Part shown: piece after piece, positions 1 to 10,134 of the stretch
How the letters are laid out: the number at the start of each line of letters is the position of its first letter
Position numbering within the stretch: position 1 is the stretch's first letter
NCBI GenBank assembly: GCA_001179505.1
Contig: CDMY01000240.1
Coordinates: 45,326-106,798, forward strand
Length of the DNA: 61,473 bases
Origin: Vitrella brassicaformis
Taxonomy: Eukaryota > Sar > Vitrellaceae
Direction: 5' to 3'
Position numbers and translations under genes: made by a program
The notes under the pieces: generated by a model
What the model was told of the DNA's origin: nothing
Databases searched by the model: none
What the model saw: the letters and a program-made list of their open reading frames with translations, nothing else

Positions 1-213
1 AGGGTGGCCGTTTCGTTCCTGTCGACGAAGGAGGGGGGCGGGGGCGGCCAGGCTGATGTGAGTGTCGACTGCGTGACAGTGTCCGCCTCGCTCGCGCAGT
101 GGCCACCGTCGGCATCGTCAGCCTGGCACCATAAAGGCAGAGAGAGAGGGAGGGAGGGAGGGAGGGAGAGAGATGTGCACAGAGTCATTCTATGTGTGTG
201 GGATCTCCTCTCC

Positions 214-828
214 TCAGTGCTGACTGACCTCGGCTGACTGCGGTGGGTACTTCCTGAGCTTGAACGAGACGCCGTCAGGTATGAGGAAGGCTCGCCGGTT
301 GCTCTCGAGGTGGCGCTTGACGTGCCCCCAGGCCTTGTTGCTGAGGTGCTTGCCGCCGCCCACACGCTCCTTCTCCGCGTTGTGGTGCACCTCGATCGCT
401 GTCACCATACCTGCACACACACACACACATATACACACACATACAGAGTCAGAGACGTCTCTCCCTCTCCCTCCCTCTGTGTGTCCCTCCCTCCCTGTTT
501 GTGCGTACCAGAAAAGGGCGGCGAGTAGGGGACGGCTTCGATTCGGTTGCACTCCTTGAGCTCGGCCGTGGATGCGGCGGAGCTGCTGTCGAGCCAGTTG
601 ATGATGCGGCCCCAGGCGTCGCACGGCAGCTGGAAGTGCTTCCCGTTCTTCTCGGCGTGGACGTACTGACACACACGCACAGGCGCACGATAGACACACA
701 CGAGGGATGGCCGTGACATCAGAAAGAGAGCAACGTGTACCCTGCCTGTGTGTGTGTGTGTGTCCATCTGTTCTCACCTGTGTAGCTTGTGTCGTGGGAG
801 GGGGTTGCTGCGCAGAGGACGGCAGCAT
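214..828 (-). CDS. Small unknown protein, three exons
   Basis: I do not recognise this protein. Three exons join in phase: 828-778, 665-509 and 410-214. They end at a TGA and give about 134 residues. All introns follow GT-AG, and the last intron (508-411) is a CA/TG microsatellite. The body contains a KNGKHFQLPCDAW segment, a WDSSS-like Ser/Ala stretch, and a basic C-terminal part with KAWGHVKRHLESNRRAF. There is no signal peptide and no membrane segment. The ATG at 828 follows a TATAG that could itself be a 3' splice site, so an upstream exon is possible. The exon joins are well supported by frame continuity; the start is uncertain. Confidence 0.5.
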   Translation of the reverse strand: MLPSSAQQPPPTTQATQVRTDGHTHTHRQGTRCSLSDVTAIPRVCLSCACACVSVRPRREEREALPAAVRRLGPHHQLARQQLRRIHGRAQGVQPNRSRPLLAALFWYAQTGREGHTEGGRGRDVSDSVCVCICVCVCAGMVTAIEVHHNAEKERVGGGKHLSNKAWGHVKRHLESNRRAFLIPDGVSFKLRKYPPQSAEVSQH

Positions 829-1216
829 CCTATACACACACGTGTCTGTCGTCGATGGGCAAGGAAGGGACGGGAGGTCCACTTGCCGGCCAGTACGGCG
901 GACGGAGCGACCAACCAACCAACCAAAGGATGACGCTATCCCTCGCTAATGCGTGTGTATTCCGTCACCCCTGCATCACTCGCTGCGGCAAGTGGCTCGC
1001 GCGGACTGTGCGTACCGGAGAGAGCGCACGTTGAAGGTCGTGGGTGGGTGGGAGTGAGGTCGCCTTAAGGGGAGATCCGCGCTGCACCGCCAGCCGACGT
1101 GGTGTGGCAGGAACTGCACGACGAGCACTGCCTTGGTCCTGCCGTATCCCTATTCTCACCTGCAACGCAGATCTCCCGCAAGCTGAGCTCGCACTGATTG
1201 GCGAACGGCGTTGAAG
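829..1216. other. Divergent intergenic region
   Basis: This 388-base stretch lies between the start of the minus-strand gene and the start of the plus-strand SAP/S4 gene, so it probably holds both promoters. I see no gene or clear motif in it. Confidence 0.4.
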
Positions 1217-3988
1217 ATGAAGATGAAGCTGCAGGCGTTGATGCTTGGCACGGTGGCGTCCTCTTACCCCTCTCATGGATCCCAAGCTCTCATTTCTCAT
1301 GCTCATCTGTCCTTCGCATCGCAGGCAACGGCGTGCGTCCCGCCGGCATTCGCCCTGACCATGCCGCCGTTCCGCAGATGTCGGCACAGCAGAAGATCTC
1401 GCCTCAGCTCTGTCGCAGATCCGCCCGCCTCAACGCGGCGCTCAGGAGATGCAAGGACGGGCAGACAACAGAGGCCATCTCGCGCTGACGAAGAGGATGA
1501 TGAATCAGGTGGGCGCGAGATGGATGGATGGATGGATCGGCACTTCTCATCTCACCACCTGATTCTCCAATTGTGTGTGCCGTTTGCTGCAGATCATGGT
1601 CAAGGTGACGTCCCGCTGTATCTCGAGGAGCTGCCCTTGCCGTCCCTCCGCTCTCAGCTGCAGAGGCGAGGCCTCTCTGCCGCTGGCACCAGGAGGCAGC
1701 TCACGGCCAGGCTCACTGAGGCACTGCAGAAGGAGGCGCCGGCCGACAGCCGACCCAGGGGGCTGGCGCGAGCTGACCAAAGGGATGAGAGGGATGCTGC
1801 TGCTGGCGGTGATGACTTCCTGCCTGACGACATCGGTCGGTGGGCTTGTGGTGGTGGGGTGGGGTGGGGTGGGTGAGGCGAGTGGGCGCGTCATGCCTGC
1901 TGGTTGCTTGGCTTGCTGTCAGATGAGGGCGCGTTGAGCGATGCGGAGATCGACGATGAGGAACTGATAGAGGCGGAGCAACGGCTCAACGCGTTCGAAC
2001 AAAAGGTGCCTTGCCACTGGTCGACCACACAAAGACACACACACACACACACACGCACACACCGCATTTCTGGCTCTTCTGTGTGTCTGTCAGTTCTCCG
2101 ATGAGCAGGAACAGCGTCTGAAGGCTATCAGACAGCACCAAAGCCGCCCACCACCAGCAGCACCAGCAGCAGCAGCCTCAGTCGACAGCGACCTTGCGCT
2201 GCTGGAGTCACTGACGGGCGAGAAGCTGCCCCCAGAGGAAACGGAGATCTCCGAGGACGAGCGCAACGCCATGTTTGTCAGGCAGCTGCGGCAGACTGTG
2301 GCCGGCGGCAAATCAGCGGCCCCTGATGGGCAAGAAGAGATGGACACGAGCTTCCTCGCCGCTCTGGGCATCGACTCTTTGGAGGCCCTGGAGGCCATGA
2401 AGGACGATGAGCTGATCCGCAGTGGGCTAGAGGGCGAGAGCCAAGACGACGATGGGTCGGCGGAGCTGGCGGTCTTCAGTGCCATGAAGAAAGAGGTCTT
2501 CGGCGTCGACAATGACACTCTCGGGGCCCCTGCTCCCGCCCCAGCAGCAGACGACGCCTACAGCTCGGCCGAGGAGGAGGCCATTCTGGCTTTCCTCCTT
2601 GCCGAGAGCGGGCAACAGCGGCAGTCACAGAAAGCCTCACCCTCAGCCAAGCCACCCCTCCGTGAAGTGGAGACGATGGTTGATGACGTCGATGGTGAGG
2701 GCGATGAGCGGATTGAGGGCATCGCGTACCGACTGAACAAGGGCAGAAAGGCCGAGCGCGAGCGCGAGGCGGGTGATGCTGATGCTGATGAGGGTGAGGT
2801 GGAGCGTCGGATCGTCGAGTGCAAGAAGGAGATCCGGCAGCTGTCACGGCGGCTAGGCACACTCAACAAGAAACTCAGGGAGGTACGCCGGTCTCTGCAG
2901 GCCTCTGGAACAAGAGATGCTCGTGTGCAGGTGTTGTGTTGTGCCCTCCCGTGTGTGTCAGATTGTCGACCTGGAAAAGGCCGCCGAGTCAGGTGCAGAG
3001 CTCAACGTCGACCAGGTACTACCCCTCTACCCGACACACACACTTCCATCCATCCATCCACCCGTGTGTCTCTCCCTTTCTTGCCATCCATCAGCGGCGC
3101 AAGGCCGGTCGACGGCTGGAGCTGGTGACCCAGATCCGCCTGACGACACGGATGCGTGTGCGGCTGCAGCGAGAGGTCAGCTTGCTTGAGAAACGAGCAG
3201 GCACCTCCGTGGCCGAGGCCGCCAGGATCGCCGCCCCCAAGCTCAGGAACAGACGGCTGTGGGAAATGGAGGATGGCAAGAAACGGACGATGAGCGACGA
3301 CGAGCTGAGAGAATACATGAGTGCGTGGGCGAGAGAGGGAGTGAGGGAGCGAGGGGAGGACACAATGAGCTGTGGACATCTCTCTGTCTGTGTATGGGTG
3401 TGTGTAGTCAATGAAGACGAGTTTGCGAGGATGGATGGCGACGAGGAGTCGGGGCCGGGCGGGGGTGAGATGCCCCGGCGGCTGCTGTCGGCTCTATCGT
3501 GGTGTCGCGTGGCGTCCCGTGAGGACTGCCGTTTCATCCTGCAGGCCGGAGGGGTCACCGTCAACGGACAGACAGGTACATTCACCCGCCCACACGCGCA
3601 CGCGCGCTTCATCGATCTGTTTGTGTGCATGGTCGGTGTCTGTGTTGTGTGTGCAGTACGTGAGCCGGGCCACCCCGTCAATCTGCTGACGGATGAGATC
3701 ATCGCCTTCGGGCAGAAAGTGGAGGTCCCCACCAAGAACTGGTCCGTGCGTCAAGGGATCTCTCCCAACACCACACACACAGAGCATCTCCACACAATAC
3801 AAGTGCCTGTGTGTTGTCATGGCTGTGGCTGGGCCATTAACAGGTTTGGCGGTCCGCGGCTGACGAAATCGCAACGCAAGGCGATGCTTGTGGACTACTC
3901 GCGGCGCATCGAGGATGTGTCGCGAACGGGGCGGCCAAACACGAGGAGGCGGCGAGGCGGCGGGGGGTTTGGGCAGCCTAAGGGGTGA
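1217..3988 (+). CDS. SAP-domain plus S4 RNA-binding protein, possibly plastid-targeted
   Basis: Nine exons join in phase: 1217-1508, 1593-1835, 1923-2005, 2094-2882, 2962-3015, 3095-3320, 3408-3575, 3657-3741 and 3844-3988. They encode about 694 residues and end in TGA. The N-terminus has a short hydrophobic run (LQALMLGTVASS), then a Phe-containing, Arg/Ser-rich region, which fits a bipartite plastid leader (inference). A SAP-like helix pair follows at about residues 105-142 (SLRSQLQRRGLSAAGTRRQL). The middle is acidic and then a charged coiled coil. An S4-type RNA-binding fold sits at about 585-635 (CRFILQAGGVTVNGQ, VREPGHPV). The tail is basic, with RRRRGGGG. SAP usually binds DNA and S4 binds structured RNA, so a plastid nucleoid or ribosome-assembly role is possible but unproven. 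The ATG at 1217 is the first in frame. Confidence 0.72.
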
Positions 3989-4238
3989 GGGAGGAAGGGA
4001 GAAAGGGAGGGTGACGGTCGAGGACGTTGGGTGATCGATGTGGCAATCAGACGAGTCGAGGGCGATTGGCACCATAATCCATTCATTCACTCACTAATGT
4101 GCAGTCAACAGAGTCCCATAACAACCAGTGAGACATCCGATGCGAAGCAGAGCCGACTCTTATCAAGAAACAGGCACGTCACACCTTTGAAAGCTCTGGT
4201 CGGTCGACATGCCGGAACACCTATCAAGTCACCACCCC

Positions 4239-5269
4239 TCACTGCAGCACCGTCCCCCTTTCAATGACGTCACTCTCGAGACCGAATGGCCGAAGCGCAC
4301 GGCGGGCGGCACCAACCGACACAGTGTAGCGGTCGGCGAGCGGATGAGATCCATCAGCTATAGGTGCCTCGGTCGTGAACAAATACTTCCCAACCACAGG
4401 TGAGCAGCGATGGTCTCGTTGGATCGCCAGCCGCTCACAATGACACTACGAAAAACAATCGGATTCGCATCATTCAGATTGCCCCCATCGTAGCGGAAGT
4501 CGGCGACGATGCCCAGACCCTCTGTGATGCTATCGGTCAGCAGCACACGGCCATAGCGAGGGTCACCGCGGCCGATGTCTGCACGCAGCACCATCCTGCG
4601 GCCCATTCCCTCTCCATCGGGCCACCAGAGGAGTCGCCTGTGCAGCAGGAATGCCGAGAAGAAGGGAAAGAGATTGAGGCCGCAGCGGATGACGGGGTCG
4701 GTCCGCTTGTAGCCCTCAGCATAAGGATGCCCGCCCGGCAGCTCACCAAGAGACACCACACGAAACGGACCAGAATTGCCGATCCAATAGAGTCCGTTGT
4801 CATCGGCTTGCTGCAGCGCCAGGCTGGTCCTTCTGTGTGTGAGCAGGTGGCCGAACAGCCGATAGATTGCCATCGCCAATGGCAGCTGGTGGAATGCCGT
4901 CCTGCTGGGAAGGTGGGCTGTCAGCCACTGAGCCGACAGCACCAGGGGCAGCCCATTGGCAGGCGTCAGCCGATAGATGGCGGCCAGCCGGATGAACCGC
5001 CCCATCCCAGGCCACTCGTTGCTGCCCTGCTCCAGCACATAGGCCGCCCGCAGCACACAGCTGAATGGGAGAGGGGCGGTGCGGTCGATGTCGATGAGGC
5101 CGGTGAGAGAGTGGCGGGCGAGGGAGCCGACGATGCGCTCCACCAGCAGAGCGGCGGTCACCAGAGCCGCCTTCACCCGGCAGGTCGCTCGGACACAGAC
5201 CGCCTCATGGACGAGAAGGGACGGCAGAATGCGCCTCCGCCACAGGTCGTCGGGCACCAAATCAGACAT
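4239..5269 (-). pseudogene. A1: subfamily A copy broken by a 10-nt deletion
   Basis: This intronless reading frame starts at the ATG at 5269 with an F-box-like N-terminus (SDLVPDDLWRRRILPSLL). It then has the body shared by the A and B proteins: LEQGSNEW, IYRLTPANGLPLVLSA, GELPGGHPYAEGYKRTDP. At about 4382-4388 it lacks ten bases that are present in copy A2 around 17737-17750. The frame is lost and ends at 4358. The downstream sequence still encodes the usual C-terminus (FTTEAP, SVGAARRALRPFGLESDVI) in the old frame down to a TGA at 4239. A deletion of this size is not a typical base-calling error. The function of the family is unknown. It faces B1 head-to-head across about 625 bases. Confidence 0.72.
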
Positions 5270-5894
5270 CGTCACGACTCAGTCAGTGAGCGCATGACAA
5301 CAACCTTCCTGACAGCACACAGGACACACACATGGAAGCAGAAATAGAGTGCATTTCGAATCGGCTTGCGTGGTTCTTCTCTCACCCTTCACAAGTTGAC
5401 CACGTGCAGTGCAGGAGGCACAACGACGCCGGCCTGTGTGATCATGAAGCCTCTGTCTGCTCACTCGGGAAGATCAAGATGAACAAGGCAGACGGCGACT
5501 CAGACCTGCCACAATCACACACAGAGACCACACAGGCTGTCATTGCTGATGTCATAAGGCCCTCCTGGGTGCCCTCGCTCACCTCAATGCGTCAGATCAG
5601 CGCCGGTCAGAGAGATGACGGCGACATCTGTGTTGATCGATGTCATCACAGCAGCTCTTTGATCACCTCCCAGGCACTCCACGCCGCCCGTGCAAAAAGG
5701 AAAGGCAAACGATCTGCACGCCAAGCTCGCAAAGCACGGTTTCGGACCCTCTCAAGGGACTCATCGGAGGTGAGAGGGCAGCAACAGAGACAGATGAAGC
5801 ATCGGAGTGCCGCAAACCGATCCCTCTTCGTGTGTCTGTTGCGTGGCTGCAGATCTGTTGTGTGATTCCTCGCTCAGGCCTCAGGACACTCCCG
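5270..5894. promoter_or_regulatory. Shared divergent promoter of A1 and B1
   Basis: This 625-base region separates the ATGs of A1 (-) and B1 (+). It is closely matched, in reverse orientation, by 16214-16836 between B2 and A2. On the B side it contains GTGAGAGGG at about 5769 and GGCTGCAG at about 5849, the ends of a likely 5' UTR intron of about 85 bases. The same kind of donor (GTGAGAG, GTAAGAG, GTAAGGT) is kept upstream of every B copy. I see no TATA box or other named element. Confidence 0.5.
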
Positions 5895-7031
5895 ATGCAG
5901 CCCACTGGTGCAGCCCACCCCTCGTCCCGTCCCCCCAGCCCTGCCCTCTTCCAGCCCGCCGACCTCTTTGACCTGTCATTGCCCATCAGCAAGATGGCCG
6001 CCATGGCCATGGCGACTGACGATGCCAAACGAGCCGCTCTCCGCTCGCAGCTCGCCACCCGCACTCGGCAACAGGAGCTGCTGGGCCACACTGCGGAGAC
6101 CGTCAACAGCACCCTGCTCAACGCCGTCCAGCAGCACATCCACAAGGCCCTCAGTCAAAGAGGTGTGGCGGACGTCTTGGCCTTCGACATTGGCGGTAAT
6201 GTGGAGGCCGGCTTGAGGGTGGTCTATGTGCTGGAGCGGGGCAATGGCGAGGAGTGGCGGGCGATGGGGCGGCTCCCTCGGCTGGCCTTCATCTACCGGC
6301 TGACGCCTGCTGATGCGACTCGGCCTCTCCGTCTGTCGGCCGACGCACTGCCCACAGCAACGGCCTTCCACCAGCTGCCACTCACCATGGCCATCTACAA
6401 AATCATGGGCCGTCAGCTTACGCTCAGATGGCCCACACTGGAGCTGCAGCAAGTCGACGACAACGGACTCTATCGGATCGGCAATTCTGGTCCATTTCGT
6501 GTGGTGCCTTTGGGTGAGCTGCCGGGCGGCCATCGCTATGCTGAGGGCTACAAGCGGACCGATCCCGTCATCCGATGGGGCCCCTATCTCTATCGCTCAT
6601 TCTCGGCATTCCTGATGGACGCGCTGCTCTGGTGGTGGGACCGTGAAGAGGGGGTGGGTCAGAGGATGGTGCTGTCGGCCAACATCGGCTGCCGCGACCC
6701 TCGCTATCACCGACTGTTGAGGACCGACAACATCACAGAGGATCAGGGCATCGCTATCGATTATCGCAATGATGCGGGCAATCTCAATGTTGCTGATTCG
6801 ATTGACTTTCGGAATGTGATTGTGAGCGGCTGCCGCGAAAACGAGACCGTCGCTGCGCACCTGTGGGTGGCGTGGGGCGGAATCAGGCTGTACACGACCG
6901 AGCCATCTGCTGCCCATCGACTTCAGCCGCTCGCTGTCCGCTTCCCCACTTCATTGCCCTTGTGGCGCAGTGTGCTGCTGGGATGCGGGCTTGACAACGA
7001 TGTCATCAACAGGGGGCGGGTGGTGCCATGA
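5895..7031 (+). CDS. B1: subfamily B protein of unknown function, intact
   Basis: One uninterrupted exon encodes 378 residues and ends in TGA, the same length as B2. The N-terminus (MQPTGAA, PALFQPADLFDLSLPISK) is specific to subfamily B. It is followed by a helical region with RQQELLGHTAETVN and then the body shared with subfamily A: VYVLERG, EEWRAMGRL, FIYRLTP, LGELPGGHRYAEGYKRTDPVIR, a Trp-rich WWWDREEG, RTDNITEDQGIA, VIVSG and YTTEPSA. There is no signal peptide and no clear membrane helix. I cannot name the fold. The ATG at 5895 was chosen because all B copies share MQPTGAA and because B2 has a stop just upstream. A likely 5' UTR intron precedes it. Confidence 0.72.
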   Translation: MQPTGAAHPSSRPPSPALFQPADLFDLSLPISKMAAMAMATDDAKRAALRSQLATRTRQQELLGHTAETVNSTLLNAVQQHIHKALSQRGVADVLAFDIGGNVEAGLRVVYVLERGNGEEWRAMGRLPRLAFIYRLTPADATRPLRLSADALPTATAFHQLPLTMAIYKIMGRQLTLRWPTLELQQVDDNGLYRIGNSGPFRVVPLGELPGGHRYAEGYKRTDPVIRWGPYLYRSFSAFLMDALLWWWDREEGVGQRMVLSANIGCRDPRYHRLLRTDNITEDQGIAIDYRNDAGNLNVADSIDFRNVIVSGCRENETVAAHLWVAWGGIRLYTTEPSAAHRLQPLAVRFPTSLPLWRSVLLGCGLDNDVINRGRVVP

Positions 7032-7616
7032 GGGGTGCCGGCCGGCTGGTGCCTGATTTGGCTGGTGCGTTTAATGAGTTGGGGGGGCCGCGGGGGGAGG
7101 GGCTAATGGCTGCAGGGTTGTCCACATGTGGGTGTGTCTGTGTCCGGTGGCTTGACGCATTGCCTGACGTGAGTGCTCCGTATGTTAGCGAGACTGACTG
7201 ATGACAAATTTCCCTTAATCTCCGTATTTTATGTACACAGCCGTCCGTCCATCCGAACAGACCACAGGGCACACACACAGACAGACAGAGACAGACAGAC
7301 GGACGGACGGACAGGTAATGTTCAAAGCTCTGCTCCCCGCCCGTCAAGCTGTCGTCAGTCGTGACGATTTCACATGAGCTTGACAGTATAGAAGCAGGCC
7401 TGTCTTTGGGCATGTGTGTGGTGATTGTGTGTGCTGATTATGTCTTTCTTTGCAGTGTGCGAAGCATTGAATGGAACAAGGGTGGAAGGATGAATGGAAG
7501 GGCATCGCAGTGAGTGCACCAGGTGCCCGTCACACACTTCATTCTCTCATTGTCAGTCAGGCCATGCAGAGAGAGAGAGAACACTGGACACTCATCCTTT
7601 ACATGTAGCTGTCTGT
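7032..7616 (+). repeat. Conserved 3' flank of B1 (copy 1 of the flank repeat)
   Basis: The region downstream of B1 has no gene. It contains a conserved core at about 7203-7275 (ACAAATTTCCCTTAATCTCC, then CCGTCCGTCCATCCGAACAG), followed by CAGA/CGGA microsatellites and a GTCGTCAGTCGTGACG stretch. The same order of blocks recurs in reverse at 14100-14460, and a second subtype occurs at 17980-18330 and 43060-43400. It moves together with the A/B genes and is probably their 3' UTR and duplicated flank. Confidence 0.6.
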
Positions 7617-9923
7617 CTATCGGCTCTCAGTTCCCCTCTGCTTCATCGGGTCAATCTCAACCACCTGATCCTGCACACACACACACATTGAACAAACAGC
7701 CGGCCAAAGAAGTGGCCCGCCCGTCATCCATCGATCCAATCCAACGAACGGACCTCTTATTATCCACCTAGTGTGTACCTGATTAGGGTTGACGATACTG
7801 GCAGTGAAGTCAAGATACCACTCCCACAGCAGCACCGCCAGCAGCAACTGAACCACACCTCACTCAACACACCGCACCCTTCTGTCTGTCTATGGTGTGG
7901 TGGTGCCGTCCCCTGCCCACCGGCGTGACGGTCTGTTGCAGCTTGGCGTCATACGCCTGTGTGCCGGGGACGGCCATCAAGAACCGAATGCCGTTGTACA
8001 CCTGTTGATCGATCAACGGATGGATGGATGGATGCGCACAGGGCTGCGCTGCGTGTGTGGGTCACTAAGAGAGTGCCTCCCTCACTTCAGTGAGTGCTTC
8101 ATTCACTGACTGACCGCGGCGAAGGTGCATCCTGAGGCGAGCAGGAACTGCAGGCGCTTTGGGAAGAACCTCTGGCAGCTCCACAGCTGCAGCTTCAGAC
8201 CGAAATCACGCGCCTCAACCCTGCAAACAAACAAAGGGAGTTGTTAACACACAACACAGCCATTCGTATCACGAGGTCATCCATGGCCATGGTGGTGCTA
8301 GAGAGGGTCGTGTGCATGTGTGTGTGTATGTCTATGTACCTGACTTTCTGAGGCCAGTACTGGAGGTCAGTCGGCTGGTTTCGAGACTCCCGCTCCCTCA
8401 GCCACGTCAGCTGAGCCAAAGACACACAGACAGACAGACACGCGAAGATTCTCCACATTTGTGGGGCTGGTCTGGAATTTTTCTGGTTGGTTGGTTGGCT
8501 ACCAGGTGTGGAGGGGCCACCTCATCCAGCTGCTGAGTCTGCCCCACACACACACACACACACACACGACCCAGGACCCAGCCATGGGTGTTCCGATCAC
8601 CCATGGCAGCATTGCATTCACACCGACATACGCACCTGTTGAATGAGTTCCCTGATGATGTCCCGCTGCTCCTTGGTGAACTGCAGCAGCGCCCGGCGCA
8701 CATACGCACGTTTGCGAGACCTGGCGTCCCTCCCTCCAGACACCTGCTGGCATGAACCAACCAACAGCCACACACACACATCACGGACGGCACCTCAGCC
8801 CACCAGGCCACACACATACCTGAGCGTCGCTCGCCGTCTTCGTAGCTGCTGCGCCATCCCCCAGTGGCTGCACCATCCGCCACGCCTCTTCGCTGCTGCT
8901 GCTGCTGCTGCTGCTGCTGACAGGTGTGTGTGGCGGTGAAGGTGCCGTTGGCTGTATGTTGAGGTCGTGCATCTGTGTCTGCAGCTTCCGCAGCCTCTGC
9001 TGCAGTGTCGTCAGCTGGGCGTAGTCCTTCTGAAGCGACTCCACCACCTCAGGATACCGAGAGAAACCCGACAGCTGCACAACACATAGAAATGTGGCTG
9101 CCTGCTTTTCGCCATTGATGGCTGGATACACTCACTCACCGCTTCCACAGGCAGAGAGGACACATTTGGCGCGACAGCCGACGGCCTCGACACTTCCCTT
9201 AGGCCCCCCGCACCGGTCGCCACCTCCTGCCGCTGCTTGACCTTGATGTTTCTGAAGTAGCGGTCGAATATCTGCCGCTTCCTGAGGGCGATCTCCGACT
9301 TGAGCGACGAGATCTGCTGCTCACGGGGGTCGGTGAACGGCCGGGAAGGGGCGGCTGGGGGAGAGGGGGAGGGCTCGAGCAGGCGGCTCAGAGAGGGTGG
9401 CAGAGCTGGCTCTGAGAGAGAGAGAGAGAAAGGGAGCCATTGAATGGTGTATGCTTTGTGTGTTGGGGGCATACCGCTGGTGTCCGTCTTGACGGGTGGC
9501 ATGTTGGGGTCATCGAGCTCGGCCAGGACCTCCTCAAACACAGCTGACACAACACAGCACAACACAACGAGCGAATGAACACATGGAATGGGACGCTGGC
9601 TCTCCACCCTCCCACCACGTCTGCTCACCGAGATCCACACCCTCTTCCAGTGCAAGCCCGCTCGACTGTTTCAGCAGCAGCAGCAACTCATCCCGCAGGC
9701 CGCCGCGGCCTCCTGGCGCCACTGTGGCAGCAGCTGACGATGAGGGCCTGGTCTCCGTCGCCGGCTGAGCTGACATCCTCGGAACCGTCGGTAGAGAGAA
9801 CAGAGGCCGGTGGGATGGGGAGGGAGGGGGGCTGACGATGAATGCATTTGACGCCGCGATGCACTGCCACACCGCAAGGATGAAGAGCGTCGTCGGTAGG
9901 GGCATACAGATGGGATCAGTCAT
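7617..9923 (-). CDS. Unknown plastid-targeted coiled-coil membrane protein
   Basis: Ten exons join in phase: 9923-9629, 9543-9475, 9411-9140, 9074-8820, 8743-8636, 8410-8340, 8220-8115, 8001-7921, 7847-7779 and 7670-7617. They give about 459 residues and a TAG stop. The N-terminus is a textbook bipartite plastid leader: a hydrophobic LPTTLFILAVWQCIAA, then SNA-FIV with Phe at +1, then a Ser/Pro/Arg-rich transit region. The middle contains charged coiled coils (SSLKSEIALRKRQIFDRYF; SLQKDYAQLTTLQQRLRKL). The C-terminal third has RFFPKRLQFLLASG and two likely membrane helices, the second around LLLAVLLWEWYLDF. I considered plastid fibrillin (no GKWRLLYT-like motif) and Ycf20 (weak) and do not assign a family. 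The model rests on ten consistent splice joins. Confidence 0.65.
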
Positions 9924-10134
9924 CGGCACTCATTCACTCGTCCAGATCTCGCAAAGCCGGAAGCTCACGCTGCAGCAGTTGTCGGCTGCCCACTGATTCT
10001 TATATGTTTGACCCTCATCTGCCTTCGCTTTTATCGCGTCCCATTCAAGCTCGCCATTTTGTTCGAGCGCGCAGCACGAAACCACGCGCTGACGAGGGTG
10101 AATCCCGTAGGAGGAGGACCCCAGCAGCACAAGG

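Noticed and set aside
4400-5347. A 315-residue frame on the strand opposite A1, with similar antisense frames opposite A4 and the B copies
   Set aside because: It is rich in Gln/His/Arg, has no domain-like text, and follows from the GC-rich codon use of the sense gene. The sense frame has clear homologs in the window.
5640-5894. An N-terminal extension of B1 upstream of 5895
   Set aside because: The frame is open upstream in B1, but in B2 the matching region has a stop, and the sequence looks like a 5' UTR intron.
9534-9923. Plastid lipid-associated fibrillin for the 7617-9923 gene
   Set aside because: LRDELLLLLKQSSGLALEEG resembles the start of a fibrillin domain, but the following GKW-LLYT signature and the beta-barrel region are missing.
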